A DNA stretch of 64,000 bases, taken from NCBI GenBank assembly GCA_964016885.1, contig OZ024741.1, positions 26,044,937-26,108,936 on the forward strand, in the 5' to 3' direction. Positions 53,673 through 58,002 of this stretch are shown here, in pieces. The notes beneath the pieces are model-generated. The model was not told where the DNA came from and did not search any database. It saw only the letters and a program-made list of their open reading frames with translations. Position 1 is the stretch's first letter, and every line of letters begins with the position of its first letter. Made by a program: the position numbers and the translations under genes. Origin of the DNA: Eledone cirrhosa (lineage: Eukaryota; Mollusca; Cephalopoda; Octopoda; Eledonidae).

Positions 53673-56573
53673 TATATATGTGGCTAATCAGATAACTGTT
53701 CAGTAAACAACCACCTCCTAAATAAAGCCAGAATGTGGGACCTGGTCTTTATTAACTTCCCTCATGTCCCTAGTTTAAGGCCACATCTCAGATCTTCAGA
53801 GATTTCTACCAATTACAGCTGTCGTACCATTACAGACTGTTTGCAGTGGTCAGTGTCACATTTCCACCAATCACTAGTCATACCATTACACAGTTTGCAG
53901 TGGTCAGTGACCTATAATTCCACCAATCACAGCTGTCATAACATTACACACTGTTTGCAGTGGTCAGTGACTCATATTTCCACCAATCACTATCATACCA
54001 TTTTAGATTGCATGGAGTGGTCAGTGAAACTCATTTCTTCATTATCTCTTTTCAGTTTTGATGTTTCCAGACCTGAAATAGGAACTGACCAGAAAAAGAC
54101 AAATGAAGTTTTTGTAACAAATTCAAAAATATCGAAAATTCCTCAGGTAAAACTAGTTGACTTTTGTTTTTAGACATTTCTTGAAGGAAATTGTCTGATA
54201 AGGTTTAGAGGACTTTGTGTGTGTTTTTGTGCATACACATACATACAAAGATGTGTGGACATATTACAAATCAGAGAAGTTTACATAACCCAGAAGCAGC
54301 TTTTGTTTTGTTCGATGGGAGAGAAATCTTTTGGTGAAATCTGGTTTTGAAGAGGTTTCAAACAATTTCAAAAATCAGTCTGTTTCAAATATTAAAGAAA
54401 TATTAATGGACAGTGAGTAATGATAAAGGATGTCTCCTCCTTAACACTTATTAAAAGTATGTAGCTAATATATCAGTGGAGTTATATGGCCTAGTGGTTA
54501 GAGTGTTCGACTCATGATCGTAAACTCATAGATTCAGTTCTTGGACCATATCATGTTATGTTCTTGAAAAAAAAGTCCTTTATTTCATATAGCTTCTCAA
54601 GATAGAAATCTACCATTAACCCTTTAGCATTTTAACTGGCCGTAACCAGCCAGAATTCTCTTGCCTCTTTCTGTTCAAACTGACTGTAACTGGCCACTCA
54701 TACTCATGTTAAGTTATTGTTATCAAAATAAATTATATCAAACTCTCATATATTCAATATTATGTGAGATATTATGTAAGATAAAGCCTTTACTGTGAAA
54801 ATACAATAGTATATATAGAGTAATGTATATGCTAAAGAGTTAATACTCTCACGACACCTCGTATGAGATGCAACCTTGTAGGAGTTCAGCTAAACCTAGG
54901 TGTGAGTTTATATACCAGAAACTCTCAGGTTGAATTTTGAATAAGTTACCCACAAGTTATTGTTTAGCCCCAGATCAGTCCTGATTGAGCAGAGTTATGA
55001 TCAAAAACATTCCAGCTGTGACCATCCCATATTTTTGTATATTTAGGAATTGTTGAATATGTCTTTCCATTGTTTTTGTAAAATGGTTAAGTTTTAATTT
55101 GAGCTAACATGATGTAGAAGTTTCCTTTTTGAGCTAACATGATGTAGAAGTTCCCTTTTTGAGTTAACATGGCATAGAAGTTCCCTTTTTGAGTTAACAT
55201 GGCATAGAAGTTCCCTTTTTGAGTTAACATGATGTAGAAGTTCCTTTTTAAGCTAACACACTGAAGAAGGTCCCTTTCTGAGCTAACACATTGTAGAAGG
55301 TCCCTTTTTGAGCTAACACATTGTAGAAGATCCCTTTTTGAGCTCACATGGTGTAGAAGTTCCTTTCATTTATCTTAGAAAAGATACATAGCCACAGGTA
55401 AGCAATCAATCTAGGCTATTTAGTGGGTTTAGAGACGTTTCTGTGGTGTATTGAGGTAAGAAATATATATTTTATTGCTTTCTTATGCTTTGTGGTTTCT
55501 CTTCTAAATATTGTTGGTGGTTGTTGTTGTTGTTATTGTCGTTGCTTTCTCTTTGAAATAAAACAGTTATCTCTCTTGTGCTTTCACAGCGAGATTCAGC
55601 AAGAACAAAAATCTTGCTGCCTTCTGAAAAGGGGAAATCTCCACATCAAGAGGATCTATCAAGACAGAAAGACACAGCAGGGATATTCTCTTTTCCACCC
55701 AATAGTCCCAACATGACTAACAATAATTTCGACAGGGCTTCCGTTTCCTCAAAGCCTCCTTCAGCTGAAATACTTATCAATTTCTCCCCTACTAGCAAGA
55801 ATGGCAATGTTGACGATCCCCAGCCTACAGCTGCCAACTATGGAAGGAATCCATTCCGTTCTGGGAATTCCCAAATCCCTTCTCCATTGCAGAAGTCTCC
55901 CCCTTCCCAGATTCCTTCATCACAGGTGACAATCAGTAAAGCTGGTCAACAAAATATTGGCAAAACTCATTCACAGATCCGTGTGCCATCACAGATCCCA
56001 TCTTTTTCACAAGGTTCGCCACCAACTCAAATCCCTACATTCTCACAAAACTCGCCTCCAACCCATATCCCCACCCTTTCACAGAGCTCCCCTCCCACTC
56101 AAATACCTTCACTTTCACAGAACTCCCCTCTCTCTCAGATACCTTCTCCCACATCAAATTCCAAAAATCCGTTTTACAATTCCCAAAACAAGGCTACAAA
56201 CCCTTTCGTTAATGAAGACAACCAAAAAAGTCTTCCAAGATCTAAGAATCCTTTCATAAATCTGGCAAATGAAGAATCATTGTCCCAAAAGTCTAAGTTA
56301 CCAGTTCTGAACGCAACCAAACCTCAAGATCTTGATTTTTCGGATAACTTCACTTCTAAGGATGCTGATCTGAATAGCTCAATAACAGCTGAACTAGATT
56401 CTATTGTTGCCAACCTTACTACTGCTGGAGAGAAAAAGATGATGCCGCCACCATCATCTTTCTCATCGTTGTCAGGGTTACAGAAACAATCTTCTGTTCA
56501 CTCATCTGAGAGTTCTTCCATTCCTCCCCCTGTCGTTCGAGTCAACAAGCCTACCAGTGATGTGATCATCCAT
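8037..56573 (+). CDS. EPB41L5: EPB41L5/Yurt-like FERM-domain protein, internal part (12 exons, both ends missing)
   Basis: Twelve exons (8037-8124, 9353-9441, 10936-11005, 17238-17407, 20326-20478, 22357-22823, 23385-23579, 24211-24241, 24990-25151, 32229-32303, 54056-54146, 55590-56573) join in one frame to 858 codons. All have AG/GT borders. Residues 1-29 are the end of the FERM F2 lobe ([10 protein letters not shown]). Residues about 30-125 are the F3 PH-like lobe ([40 protein letters not shown]). Residues about 130-170 are the FERM-adjacent region ([14 protein letters not shown], then [10 protein letters not shown]). The rest is a low-complexity tail with a conserved-looking KCNILKAK box, four NPF motifs and an LD-like helix. 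Proteins of this family are cortical scaffolds that bind Crumbs-type membrane proteins and limit apical membrane size. The vertebrate member also works in adhesion remodelling. The tail motifs favour EPB41L5/EPB41L4B/Yurt over other 4.1 proteins, though I cannot separate the 5 and 4B paralogues. The start codon and F1 lobe lie before the window. No stop codon was found. Confidence 0.9.
8190..8560. repeat. Interspersed repeat fragments in first visible intron
   Basis: The stretch around GATGTTCCAGCCATGACCA matches copies near 55010, 56985 and 62290. The stretch around TTGAGCAAGACACTTTATTT (8451-8475) matches the middle of the 16.2/17.0-kb SINE family. The rest of the intron to 9352 is AT-rich unique-looking sequence with a small GAT run at 9233-9248. 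Confidence 0.6.
9353..9441 (+). CDS. EPB41L5: FERM exon: start of F3 lobe
   Basis: Acceptor TGTTTCAG, donor GTCAGT. Reads [19 protein letters not shown] then [11 protein letters not shown]; the Trp codon is split 2+1 with the next exon. GLTPxGILVF and IGLFFW are strong F3 signatures of the EPB41L5/4B group. Confidence 0.95.
9464..9850 (+). repeat. tRNA-head SINE, split by a MITE
   Basis: The head (GTGGCTTAGTGGTTAGGATG, with a B-box-like GTTGTAAGTTCAGTTCC) runs to 9560. The body resumes at 9790 (TTTCACATTGCT, then GACCCCTATCATTAAAAC). Removing 9561-9785 joins AGATGC-TTAA-TTTCACATTG, matching the uninterrupted family pattern. Confidence 0.75.
9561..9789 (+). mobile_element. piggyBac-like MITE (copy 1)
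   Basis: A 229-bp element with TTAA at both ends and terminal inverted repeats (CCCTTTAGCATTTA at the left; TAAATGCTGAAGGG at the right). There is no coding capacity. The TTAA duplication and CCCT-type ends are those of the piggyBac superfamily. It is inserted in the SINE that surrounds it. Confidence 0.8.
10140..10350 (+). repeat. Degenerate interspersed repeat
   Basis: The block with CATTTTATCATGGCACCAGT, then GTCATGTCTTTGACACAGCT and TCCTCCTGACCCTTTG, recurs in part at 17680-17760 and 27895-27945. Family not recognised. Confidence 0.5.
10548..10711 (-). repeat. tRNA-derived SINE (GGCGGTGAATTGGCAGAG head)
   Basis: On the minus strand it starts GGCGGTGAATTGGCAGAG (A box), then TGAGTTCAAATCCTGCC (B box), then the body CTTTGCCTTTCATCC and GTACCAGTCAAATACTGGGG. 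This is the common cephalopod SINE layout. Confidence 0.85.
10936..11005 (+). CDS. EPB41L5: FERM exon: F3 strand pair
   Basis: Acceptor TTTTGTAG, donor GTAAGC. Encodes [18 protein letters not shown] then EDDDK, ending in phase 0. Directly continues the FFW|PKI motif. Confidence 0.94.
11370..11590. repeat. SINE GAT-tail fragments facing each other, plus TA/TAA microsatellite
   Basis: GTGGATGTTAAAACGACAAT-(GAT)n meets (ATC)n-AGCATTTAACGTC near 11410-11430, a head-to-head pair of SINE tails. A second GAT run follows. At 11549-11590 a (TA)n run passes into (TAA)n. Confidence 0.6.
11591..11752 (-). repeat. tRNA-derived SINE
   Basis: The minus strand reads a B-box region (TGAGTTCAAATCCTGCCGAG), TTTGTCTTTCATCCTTACGG, GTACCAGTAATACACTGGG and the tail GGCCTTGTGCCAAAAGTAG. 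The 5' head is short. Confidence 0.85.
11829..12830 (+). pseudogene. Reverse transcriptase part of the RLE LINE, catalytic box deleted
   Basis: Reads from [20 protein letters not shown] through the RT palm: [14 protein letters not shown] (motif A with its first Asp) and [16 protein letters not shown] (motif B). Motif C should follow as a Y/F-x-DD-L box, but the sequence runs [19 protein letters not shown], so the aspartate pair and a few residues after it are missing in frame. The thumb follows ([18 protein letters not shown]). It ends early at an extra A in the A run at 12801-12806, which shifts the frame. It cannot be active. Confidence 0.85.
12787..13677 (+). pseudogene. C-terminal zinc knuckle and restriction-like endonuclease of the same LINE
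   Basis: This is a continuation of the RT frame after the +1 shift. It carries [18 protein letters not shown], a Cys-x2-Cys-x7-His-x4-Cys knuckle, followed by RPDLVV...[10 protein letters not shown], an RPD-x14-D restriction-like endonuclease core as in R2-group elements. A conserved [14 protein letters not shown] stretch and a stop at 13677 end the protein. The region itself is intact. Confidence 0.87.
13863..13937 (-). ncRNA. Hammerhead-like fold in left Penelope arm (core U4 changed)
   Basis: On the minus strand: CAGATT / AGTTT (stem I, 5' side), core CAGAAGA, stem II TCCC-ATTAA-GGGT, core GAAA, stem III GCA...TGC, cleavage-site-like TT, then AAACT / AATCTG closing stem I. All three stems pair. 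The first core strand differs from CUGAUGA at U4 and N7 (U4 is normally required), so activity is doubtful. Confidence 0.35.
14820..15410 (-). pseudogene. Penelope-like GIY-YIG endonuclease region, partial
   Basis: The minus-strand frame reads [20 protein letters not shown], then [19 protein letters not shown] (cysteine cluster), [39 protein letters not shown], then [14 protein letters not shown] and [13 protein letters not shown]. The Cys cluster, then NIVYK/YIGLT, then a CDLCTTE-K-E-C-H end is the order of the Penelope-like endonuclease. The upstream RT is absent. The stop near 14820 looks native. Confidence 0.8.
16074..16147 (+). ncRNA. Hammerhead-like fold in right Penelope arm (degenerate)
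   Basis: Counterpart of the left-arm motif in the opposite strand: CAGATT, AGTTT, CAGAAGA, TCCC...GAGT, GAAA, GCA...TGC, TT, AAACT. Stem II has a broken pair and the outer stem I a mismatch, so this is the more decayed copy. Confidence 0.3.
16175..16505 (-). repeat. 330-bp tRNA-derived SINE with GAT tail (left partner)
   Basis: The minus strand starts GGAGGCACATGGTTTAGTGG (A box), GGTTGTGAGTTCAATTCTCA (B box), then TTGAGCAAGACACTTTATTT, and ends GGTTGAAATCA-like sequence with a (GAT)n tail at 16175-16190. It is nearly full length. Confidence 0.85.
16543..16588. repeat. (TA)n microsatellite
   Basis: An uninterrupted TA run of about 46 bp between the two facing SINEs. The 16590-16855 stretch around it is AT-rich and otherwise featureless apart from a SINE-tail fragment near 16760-16830. 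Confidence 0.95.
16855..17192 (+). repeat. 330-bp tRNA-derived SINE with GAT tail (right partner)
   Basis: Same family as 16175-16505 in the opposite orientation: GGAGGCACATGGCTTAGTGG, GGTTGTGAGTTCAATTCTCA, CATCCAGCTGTAGAAATCAA and a terminal (GAT)n. It ends 45 bp before the exon at 17238. Confidence 0.87.
17238..17407 (+). CDS. EPB41L5: FERM exon: end of F3 and start of FA region
   Basis: Acceptor CATTACAG, donor GTCAGT. Encodes [33 protein letters not shown], a basic linker, and GSRFRYS with the Ser split 2+1. The HHAFFRL helix end and GSRFRYSG are diagnostic of 4.1-family F3/FA junctions. It follows a 6.2-kb intron packed with retroelements. Confidence 0.96.
17490..17770. repeat. Interspersed repeat remnant
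   Basis: CATTTAATGTTCC...TTGCTAGCAAGGTCTGGACA is a SINE-tail-like start. It is followed by CATTTTATCATAGCAGCAGC and TCCTCCCAACCCTTTG, shared with 10250-10320. Confidence 0.5.
17921..18385 (+). mobile_element. CR1-like LINE, 3'-end fragment (copy A)
   Basis: Starts at GGGCATGGATACATTGAAAC. An open 99-codon stretch ([20 protein letters not shown] to [10 protein letters not shown]) is the C-terminal end of the element's polyprotein. It is followed by a short 3' UTR with GTAGTGCACCTGAGCACTGT and a CATTATTATT-type end. It is 5'-truncated at a (TA)n run. The same 3' end recurs at 57845-58440 (minus) and 61421-61915 (plus). Confidence 0.85.
18410..18510 (+). repeat. SINE tail fragment
   Basis: GACAAGGTCACCTGACCCAA, then AACCCATGCTAGCATGGAAG, then ACGTTAAACGATGATGAT: the 3' end of a GAT-tailed cephalopod SINE. 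Confidence 0.7.
18640..19930 (+). repeat. Three diverged copies of an unnamed repeat
   Basis: Copies at about 18650-18860, 19495-19815 and 19835-19930 share ACAGCTATCTCAGTA, GTTTCTG-ATTTTTA, CATCATTTACTCA-TTGGTAC and ATGAAACAT-GGCTGGA. The stretch between, 18995-19495, is AT-rich and carries ATATGTTTATGCACAATAAA, also found near 19790. Confidence 0.6.
18865..18995 (+). repeat. tRNA-derived SINE, 5'-truncated
   Basis: CAAGTTCAAATTCCGTCGAG (B box) followed by TTTGCCTTTCATCCTTACGG, GTACCAGTAATGTACTGGG and GGCCTTGTGCCAAAAAGTAG. Confidence 0.85.
19930..20256 (-). pseudogene. LINE reverse transcriptase thumb fragment
   Basis: The minus frame reads [34 protein letters not shown] and [13 protein letters not shown], then [20 protein letters not shown]. 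The FKYLG-x-FTSDG-x(4)-EI-x-TRI block and LTYGHES-like block are typical of the RT thumb of non-LTR retrotransposons. It is truncated at both ends, 70 bp before the exon at 20326. Confidence 0.75.
20326..20478 (+). CDS. EPB41L5: FERM-adjacent (FA) exon
   Basis: Acceptor TTAACAG, donor GTAAGT. Encodes [15 protein letters not shown], then [12 protein letters not shown], then a charged stretch. Ser163 and Ser167 of the joined product sit in basic R-x-S contexts. In Yurt-type proteins the FA region is a kinase target controlling cortical activity; assigning that role here is inference. Confidence 0.94.
20690..20907 (-). repeat. Degenerate SINE with a 47-bp direct duplication
   Basis: Contains GATATGGTAACTTTGTCAGT twice in tandem (20710-20790), and then a B-box-like GAGTTCAAATCCAGC on the minus strand and AAGGTGGTGAATTAAC at its head. 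Confidence 0.55.
21098..21287 (-). repeat. Full-length tRNA-derived SINE with 16-bp target duplication
   Basis: The minus-strand head GGCGGTGGATTGGCAGTATC (A box), TGAGTTCAAATCCTGCTGAG (B box) and tail GCCTTGTGCCAAAAGTAGAA are intact. Both flanks carry TTAATTATCAAAATAA (21082-21097 and about 21289-21305), a clear target-site duplication. Confidence 0.93.
21355..21602 (-). pseudogene. LINE C-terminal fragment with Cys knuckle
   Basis: The minus frame reads [25 protein letters not shown], then [23 protein letters not shown]-x3-V-x-FN and CDCG-x-P-x-QT are typical of the C-terminal tail of Jockey-group LINE proteins. The upstream part of that frame is MITE sequence. Confidence 0.7.
21603..21819 (+). 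mobile_element. piggyBac-like MITE (copy 2, 5' end eroded)
   Basis: Same body as copy 1 (ATTCTCTCACCTCTTTCTAT, GTTAAGGTTTTGTTCTCAAA) with the right terminus GAATGCTAAAGGGTTAA. The left terminal repeat is replaced by LINE-derived sequence. Confidence 0.75.
21887..22282 (+). mobile_element. piggyBac-like MITE (copy 3) carrying a nested SINE
   Basis: Left end TTATCTCTTTAGCATTTAAA, right end AAATGATAAAGGGTTAA. The MITE body is broken after TTCTCAAAATAAATA and resumes at AATAATATCAAAATCTCATA near 22185. Confidence 0.8.
21998..22180 (-). repeat. SINE nested in MITE copy 3
   Basis: The minus strand has TGAGTTCAAATCAAGCC (B box), CTATGCCTTTCATCCTTACG and GCCTTGTGCCAAAAGTAGAA. It is flanked by AATAAATAAT-type duplicates, so it inserted after the MITE did. 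Confidence 0.85.
22357..22823 (+). CDS. EPB41L5: Disordered tail exon with poly-threonine tract
   Basis: Acceptor TATGCAG, donor AAG|GTGATT. 155 full codons rich in Ser, Pro and Thr. An ACT/ACC trinucleotide run at about 22530-22620 encodes an almost pure Thr block around residue 250-275. Then come [18 protein letters not shown] and a Pro-rich end. No folded domain is visible. The frame runs on from AG|G (Arg) and into G|AA (Glu). Confidence 0.9.
22999..23226 (+). mobile_element. piggyBac-like MITE (copy 4)
   Basis: Left end ATAACCCTTTAGCATTTAAA (first T of TTAA mutated), right end TAAATGTTAAAGGGTTAA, 228 bp. It has the same body as the other copies. Confidence 0.8.
23385..23579 (+). CDS. 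EPB41L5: Tail exon with conserved NILKA box
   Basis: Acceptor TTTCAG, donor GTAAGT. Encodes [18 protein letters not shown] and, near the end, [18 protein letters not shown]. The MKCNILKAK block resembles a short conserved box (KSNILKAQ) that I recall from the tail of vertebrate EPB41L5, which supports orthology outside the FERM domain. Confidence 0.92.
23930..24110 (+). repeat. tRNA-derived SINE
   Basis: TGGCAGTATTGGTAGAGTGT (A box), CTAAGTTCAAATCCCTCCAA (B box), TTCATCCTTATGGGGTCGAT, and AATCGACTTTCCCCTCC, ending AAGGCCTTGTGCTTG. Confidence 0.87.
24211..24241 (+). CDS. EPB41L5: 31-nt micro-exon
   Basis: Acceptor TTCTTCCAG, donor AA|GTAAGT. Encodes [11 protein letters not shown] with split codons at both ends. 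Both borders match consensus. The phase (1 in, 2 out) fits its neighbours exactly, so skipping it would break the frame. The sequence continues the motif that follows NILKAK. Confidence 0.88.
24242..24989. other. Intron without recognisable elements
   Basis: Contains a GTATGTATA-rich stretch (24300-24430) and a direct duplication of TGCCACTTCCTGTT around 24570-24605. I see nothing else. Confidence 0.6.
24990..25151 (+). CDS. EPB41L5: Tail exon, Thr-rich
   Basis: Acceptor CATTTCAG, donor AG|GTATCC (weaker). Encodes [19 protein letters not shown], a short ACT-repeat Thr tract, then [20 protein letters not shown]. It begins by completing the AA|A Lys codon. Confidence 0.87.
25382..25610 (+). 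repeat. Full-length tRNA-derived SINE
   Basis: GGGCGGTGGATTGGCAGTAT (A box), GATTTCAAATCCCGCTGAGG (B box), TTTGCCTTTCATCCTTACGA, GCACTGGGGTCGATTTAATC, and tail GCTGGTCTTGTGCCTATA. Upstream, 25240-25350 is a short CTAGCCA-type simple repeat. Confidence 0.9.
25700..26340. repeat. Degenerate tandem array, unit roughly 70-100 bp
   Basis: Six to seven diverged units share CTTGTGAAACCTGGAGGGAG, GGGTTCTTGAGTTT and ACCATGAATAAATCACATAG. The best-conserved pair starts at about 25889 and 25981. Frames on the minus strand here (up to 101 codons) only reflect the repeat. Confidence 0.75.
26750..27280. repeat. 78-bp tandem array (7 copies, nearly identical)
   Basis: Units begin GACCTACAAAACCTCAATTC and end TGTGACTTATCTACTA. 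The exact spacing is 78 bp (26821, 26899, 26977 and so on). The only common difference is GGTACATTG in early units versus GGTATATTG in later ones, so the array is young and expanded directionally. The 26340-26750 stretch before it is AT-rich without recognisable elements. Confidence 0.95.
27510..27960 (-). pseudogene. hAT-type transposase C-terminal remnant
   Basis: Broken frames on the minus strand read, in order, [17 protein letters not shown], then [20 protein letters not shown], then [12 protein letters not shown]. The LLSLxxSSAAxExxFS-T block is the hAT C-terminal dimerisation motif, and [11 protein letters not shown] is its usual downstream partner. Stops and frameshifts separate the pieces. 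The Cys/His and DDE parts are not seen. Confidence 0.6.
28100..28345 (+). repeat. SINE 3'-part with internal duplication
   Basis: AGCGCCCAGTCC-CACT-TAAAGTG-TCATGTAG occurs twice (28108 and 28158). Then come GGCTTGTCTCACAACTGGGC and the tail ACGTTAAACAGTGTTGATGA-(GAT). It ends about 90 bp before the 27-bp array. Confidence 0.7.
28431..31818. repeat. 27-bp tandem array (about 125 copies)
   Basis: The 27-bp unit runs GACCCAACAGAGAGACTACC then CCCAGTG/A. Main variants are AGTAG/AGTGG, GAGAGA/GAGAAA and CCCCCAGT/CCATAGT (the last only after 29830). In the + frame it reads the 9-residue repeat ERLPPVDPT; other frames on both strands are also stop-free, giving spurious frames of up to 755 codons. 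It lies wholly in the intron between the exons at 24990 and 32229. Confidence 0.97.
31860..32228. other. Intron tail before exon at 32229
   Basis: Unique-looking AT-rich sequence with a (TA)n(CA)n microsatellite at about 32043-32100. Ends in the acceptor TATTACAG. Confidence 0.7.
32229..32303 (+). CDS. EPB41L5: Short tail exon between two giant repeat introns
   Basis: Acceptor TATTACAG, donor GG|GTAATT. Encodes [18 protein letters not shown] and a Ser-rich end. The phase matches both neighbours. It lies about 410 bp after the 27-bp array and about 115 bp before the 42-bp array. A read-through meets TAA at once, so the array is not an in-frame continuation. Confidence 0.85.
32420..52630. repeat. 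42-bp tandem array of about 20.2 kb (about 480 copies)
   Basis: The 42-bp unit runs AGAAGATCTTCAGAGAAGAA, ACTGTCAGGAGAGCTG, then GACAGT or GCCAGC. Types: D (GACAGT), A (GCCAGC), R (GCCCGC, usually followed by TTTGGAG), V (GAGTGCTGG), and a TGAGGAG type that is a stop in the + frame. The edges are more diverged (32440-33000; 52570-52630), as expected for the margins of an array homogenised by unequal exchange. One 3-bp deletion lies near 39970 and a 1-bp deletion near 42085. Stop-free frames on both strands ([14 protein letters not shown] on +, [14 protein letters not shown] and SEDLLLxSSPDSFF on -) are by-products. It is intronic. Confidence 0.98.
52814..53550 (+). mobile_element. Possible solo LTR
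   Basis: A non-AT block begins TGTAGCGAAATCTGTCCGCG inside a (TA)n run and ends near TTCTTCACA or a little later, again at (TA)n. The same TTAACTAGATAGACACACAC minisatellite lies on both sides (52765-52800 and 53567-53590), so about 0.73 kb looks inserted. A TATATATAGA box lies at about 52949. No coding sequence or certain target duplication is visible. Confidence 0.35.
53551..53685. repeat. TA/CA microsatellite with TAACTAGATAG minisatellite
   Basis: (TA)n, then three units of TATATATTAACTAGA(TAG)ACACAC with a growing (CA)n, the last about 30 bp long. Confidence 0.93.
53800..54035. repeat. Short tandem array (about 57-60 bp, 4 copies) before exon 54056
   Basis: Units share CATACCATTACA, GTTTGCAGTGGTCAGTGA and ATTTCCACCAATCAC. 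The last unit ends about 20 bp before the acceptor at 54055, so the polypyrimidine tract lies at its edge. Confidence 0.85.
54056..54146 (+). CDS. EPB41L5: Tail exon after the 21.75-kb repeat intron
   Basis: Acceptor TCTCTTTTCAG, donor CAG|GTAAAA. Encodes [19 protein letters not shown] then [11 protein letters not shown], ending in phase 0. A second acceptor (TTTCCAG) lies exactly 15 nt inside and keeps the phase, so a five-residue alternative is possible. Confidence 0.83.
54478..54940 (+). repeat. tRNA-head SINE split by a MITE
   Basis: ATATGGCCTAGTGGTTAGAG (A box), AAACTCATAGATTCAGTTCT (B box), then GTCCTTTATTTCATATAGCT to 54615. It resumes at 54844 with TACTCTCACGACACCTCGTA and GAGATGCAACCTTGTAGGAG. 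The continuation pattern matches that at 9826-9870. Confidence 0.7.
54616..54843 (+). mobile_element. piggyBac-like MITE (copy 5)
   Basis: TTAACCCTTTAGCATTTTAA at the left and GCTAAAGAGTTAA at the right, 228 bp, with the same body as copies 1-4. Inserted in a SINE at TTAA. Confidence 0.82.
54940..55085 (+). repeat. Interspersed repeat fragment
   Basis: TTATTGTTTAGCCCCAGATC, ATCAAAAACATTCCAGCTGT, ACCATCCCATATTTTTGTAT. Matches 8280-8360, 56945-57130 and 62430-62600. Confidence 0.65.
55101..55365. repeat. 30-bp tandem array (about 9 copies)
   Basis: Units of GAGCTAACATGATGTAGAAG then TTCCCTTTTT at 30-bp spacing, diverging to GAGCTAACACATTGTAGAAG in the second half. It lies about 225 bp before the acceptor of exon 55590. 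Confidence 0.92.
55590..56573 (+). CDS. EPB41L5: Large tail exon: NPF motifs, IPS-SQ repeat, LD-like helix
   Basis: Acceptor TTTCACAG, donor CAT|GTAAGT. Holds 328 codons. NPF tripeptides occur at residues 617, 723, 734 and 750 of the joined product; NPF is the ligand of EH domains in endocytic proteins. At about 55970-56150 a degenerate 12-residue coding repeat (IPSxSQxSPPTQ) occurs five times. At residues 798-806 ELDSIVANL matches a Leu-Asp (LD) helix pattern and aligns with a similar ELDALLASL stretch I recall near the end of vertebrate EPB41L5. A Pro/Ser-rich region follows. It ends in phase 0, so at least one more exon is expected. Confidence 0.9.
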
Positions 56574-57240
56574 GTAAGTTTCCTCATCTCCATTCAGGTT
56601 GTCAAATCTTGTACCAAATCGCTATGTTGTTCGTTCCTCCCCTCAACTTCCTTCTGTCCCTCCTCATCCTACTGTCATCTTCAGCATGGTTCTTCTAATA
56701 ATAACAACTAGCTTCCTCTAACCACACTCTCAACTTCAATTGTCCATCTTGTTACTAATACATCGTCTCCAATTAAAATTAGACAAGGCATATCTCTGCT
56801 AATTACCTCCTTCTTTAATTAATTTATTAAAACTAATTACTTGTCCAGTTCTATGCATCTTGCTCTGTTTTCCAACACTCCCTTTTCTCGTTACTAAAAC
56901 CTGCTAATATCCTTTACATGATGTTGTCTATATTATTGTTGTTATTTAACCCTCAACCAGCAGACCTTTCCTAAAAAGCATTCCAGCCATGACCATCCCA
57001 TTTATGTGGATGTATGTGTGTGTATGTATGTGTGTGTGTGTGGAACTATCTTGGTCTACATTACCTAATGTATATCCTTTTCCCTTTACGAGATGGCAGT
57101 GTGTGATTTGAGGAAAGTTTTGCTGTTATTTCTAACATATCTGGAAACCCTGTTGAGGCCCTCCCACCCCTCTTTTGGGGTTTTACTGTTGCTAATGATA
57201 TTTTATTCCTGTTAATGTTCTGAAAACTAAAATGGTTTTG
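56574..57240. repeat. Intron start with interspersed repeat
   Basis: 56574-56930 is pyrimidine-rich unique sequence. From 56935 it carries TTGTTATTTAACCCTCAACC, GCATTCCAGCCATGACCATC and GTGATTTGAGGAAAGTTTTG, the same family as 54940 and 62430. Confidence 0.6.
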
Positions 57241-57660
57241 TTATATGGTTGAGTTGAGAGAGGGAGAGTGGGGGCTGCACACTATGACACTGTTATGTCG
57301 CTGTGGTGTGACACTATGTTGTGACATTATGTTATATGGTTGAGTTGAGAGAGGGAGAGTGGGGGCTGTGATACTGTGACACTCTTACTGTAACACTATG
57401 TTGTGACGTTGTACTACAGTGATACTGTGTTGTTGTTATATTGTGCTGTTGTGACATTGTGCTGTTTTGACGCTGTAACACTGATGTTGTGCTGTTGTGA
57501 CACTGTGTTGTTGTGATGGTGGAATGTCTCGCTGAAACACAATGTTGTAATACTGACATTTTTGCTGGGACATTGTATTGTTGTGATGGTGAAATGTGTT
57601 ATTGTGATACTGTTTTGTTGTGTTTAAATATGGTGTTGTTGTGAGTCAATACAGTGTTGT
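57240..57660. repeat. TGTTGTGA-type degenerate array
   Basis: A long run of TGTTGTGACACTGTG-like words of irregular length. A 38-bp block starting TTATATGGTTGAGTTGAGAG is repeated about 91 bp apart (57241 and 57332). Confidence 0.8.
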
Positions 57661-58002
57661 GAGATAAAGGTATCAAAATATTAATACTTCTACATTTGTA
57701 ACATATCTGATAGATTTGTGTCTGAAGAAAGACAACACACTGCTGTGTAGGGAACTTTTATTGACTGAAAAACACCATGGAATCTTTGGAGGAGAAAAAA
57801 GACATTTGTTTGAATTACTAACTGAAAACTGAAGTAATTGTAATGATAAATAATAATGAAAATATTGTGTACAGTGCTCAGGTGCACTACAACTCATCAA
57901 AAAGTGTATGTATAGTACATAGGGTAATGTACAAACGTCAGGAAAATGAACAGTGCATGAGTCATGATATACACATGTGTGCATGTGTATGGAAGGGGGA
58001 CA

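Noticed and set aside
53733..54055. Open frame continuous with exon 54056, as an alternative first exon
   Set aside because: It is made mostly of the 57-60 bp tandem array, has no conserved protein, and a strong acceptor separates it from the exon.
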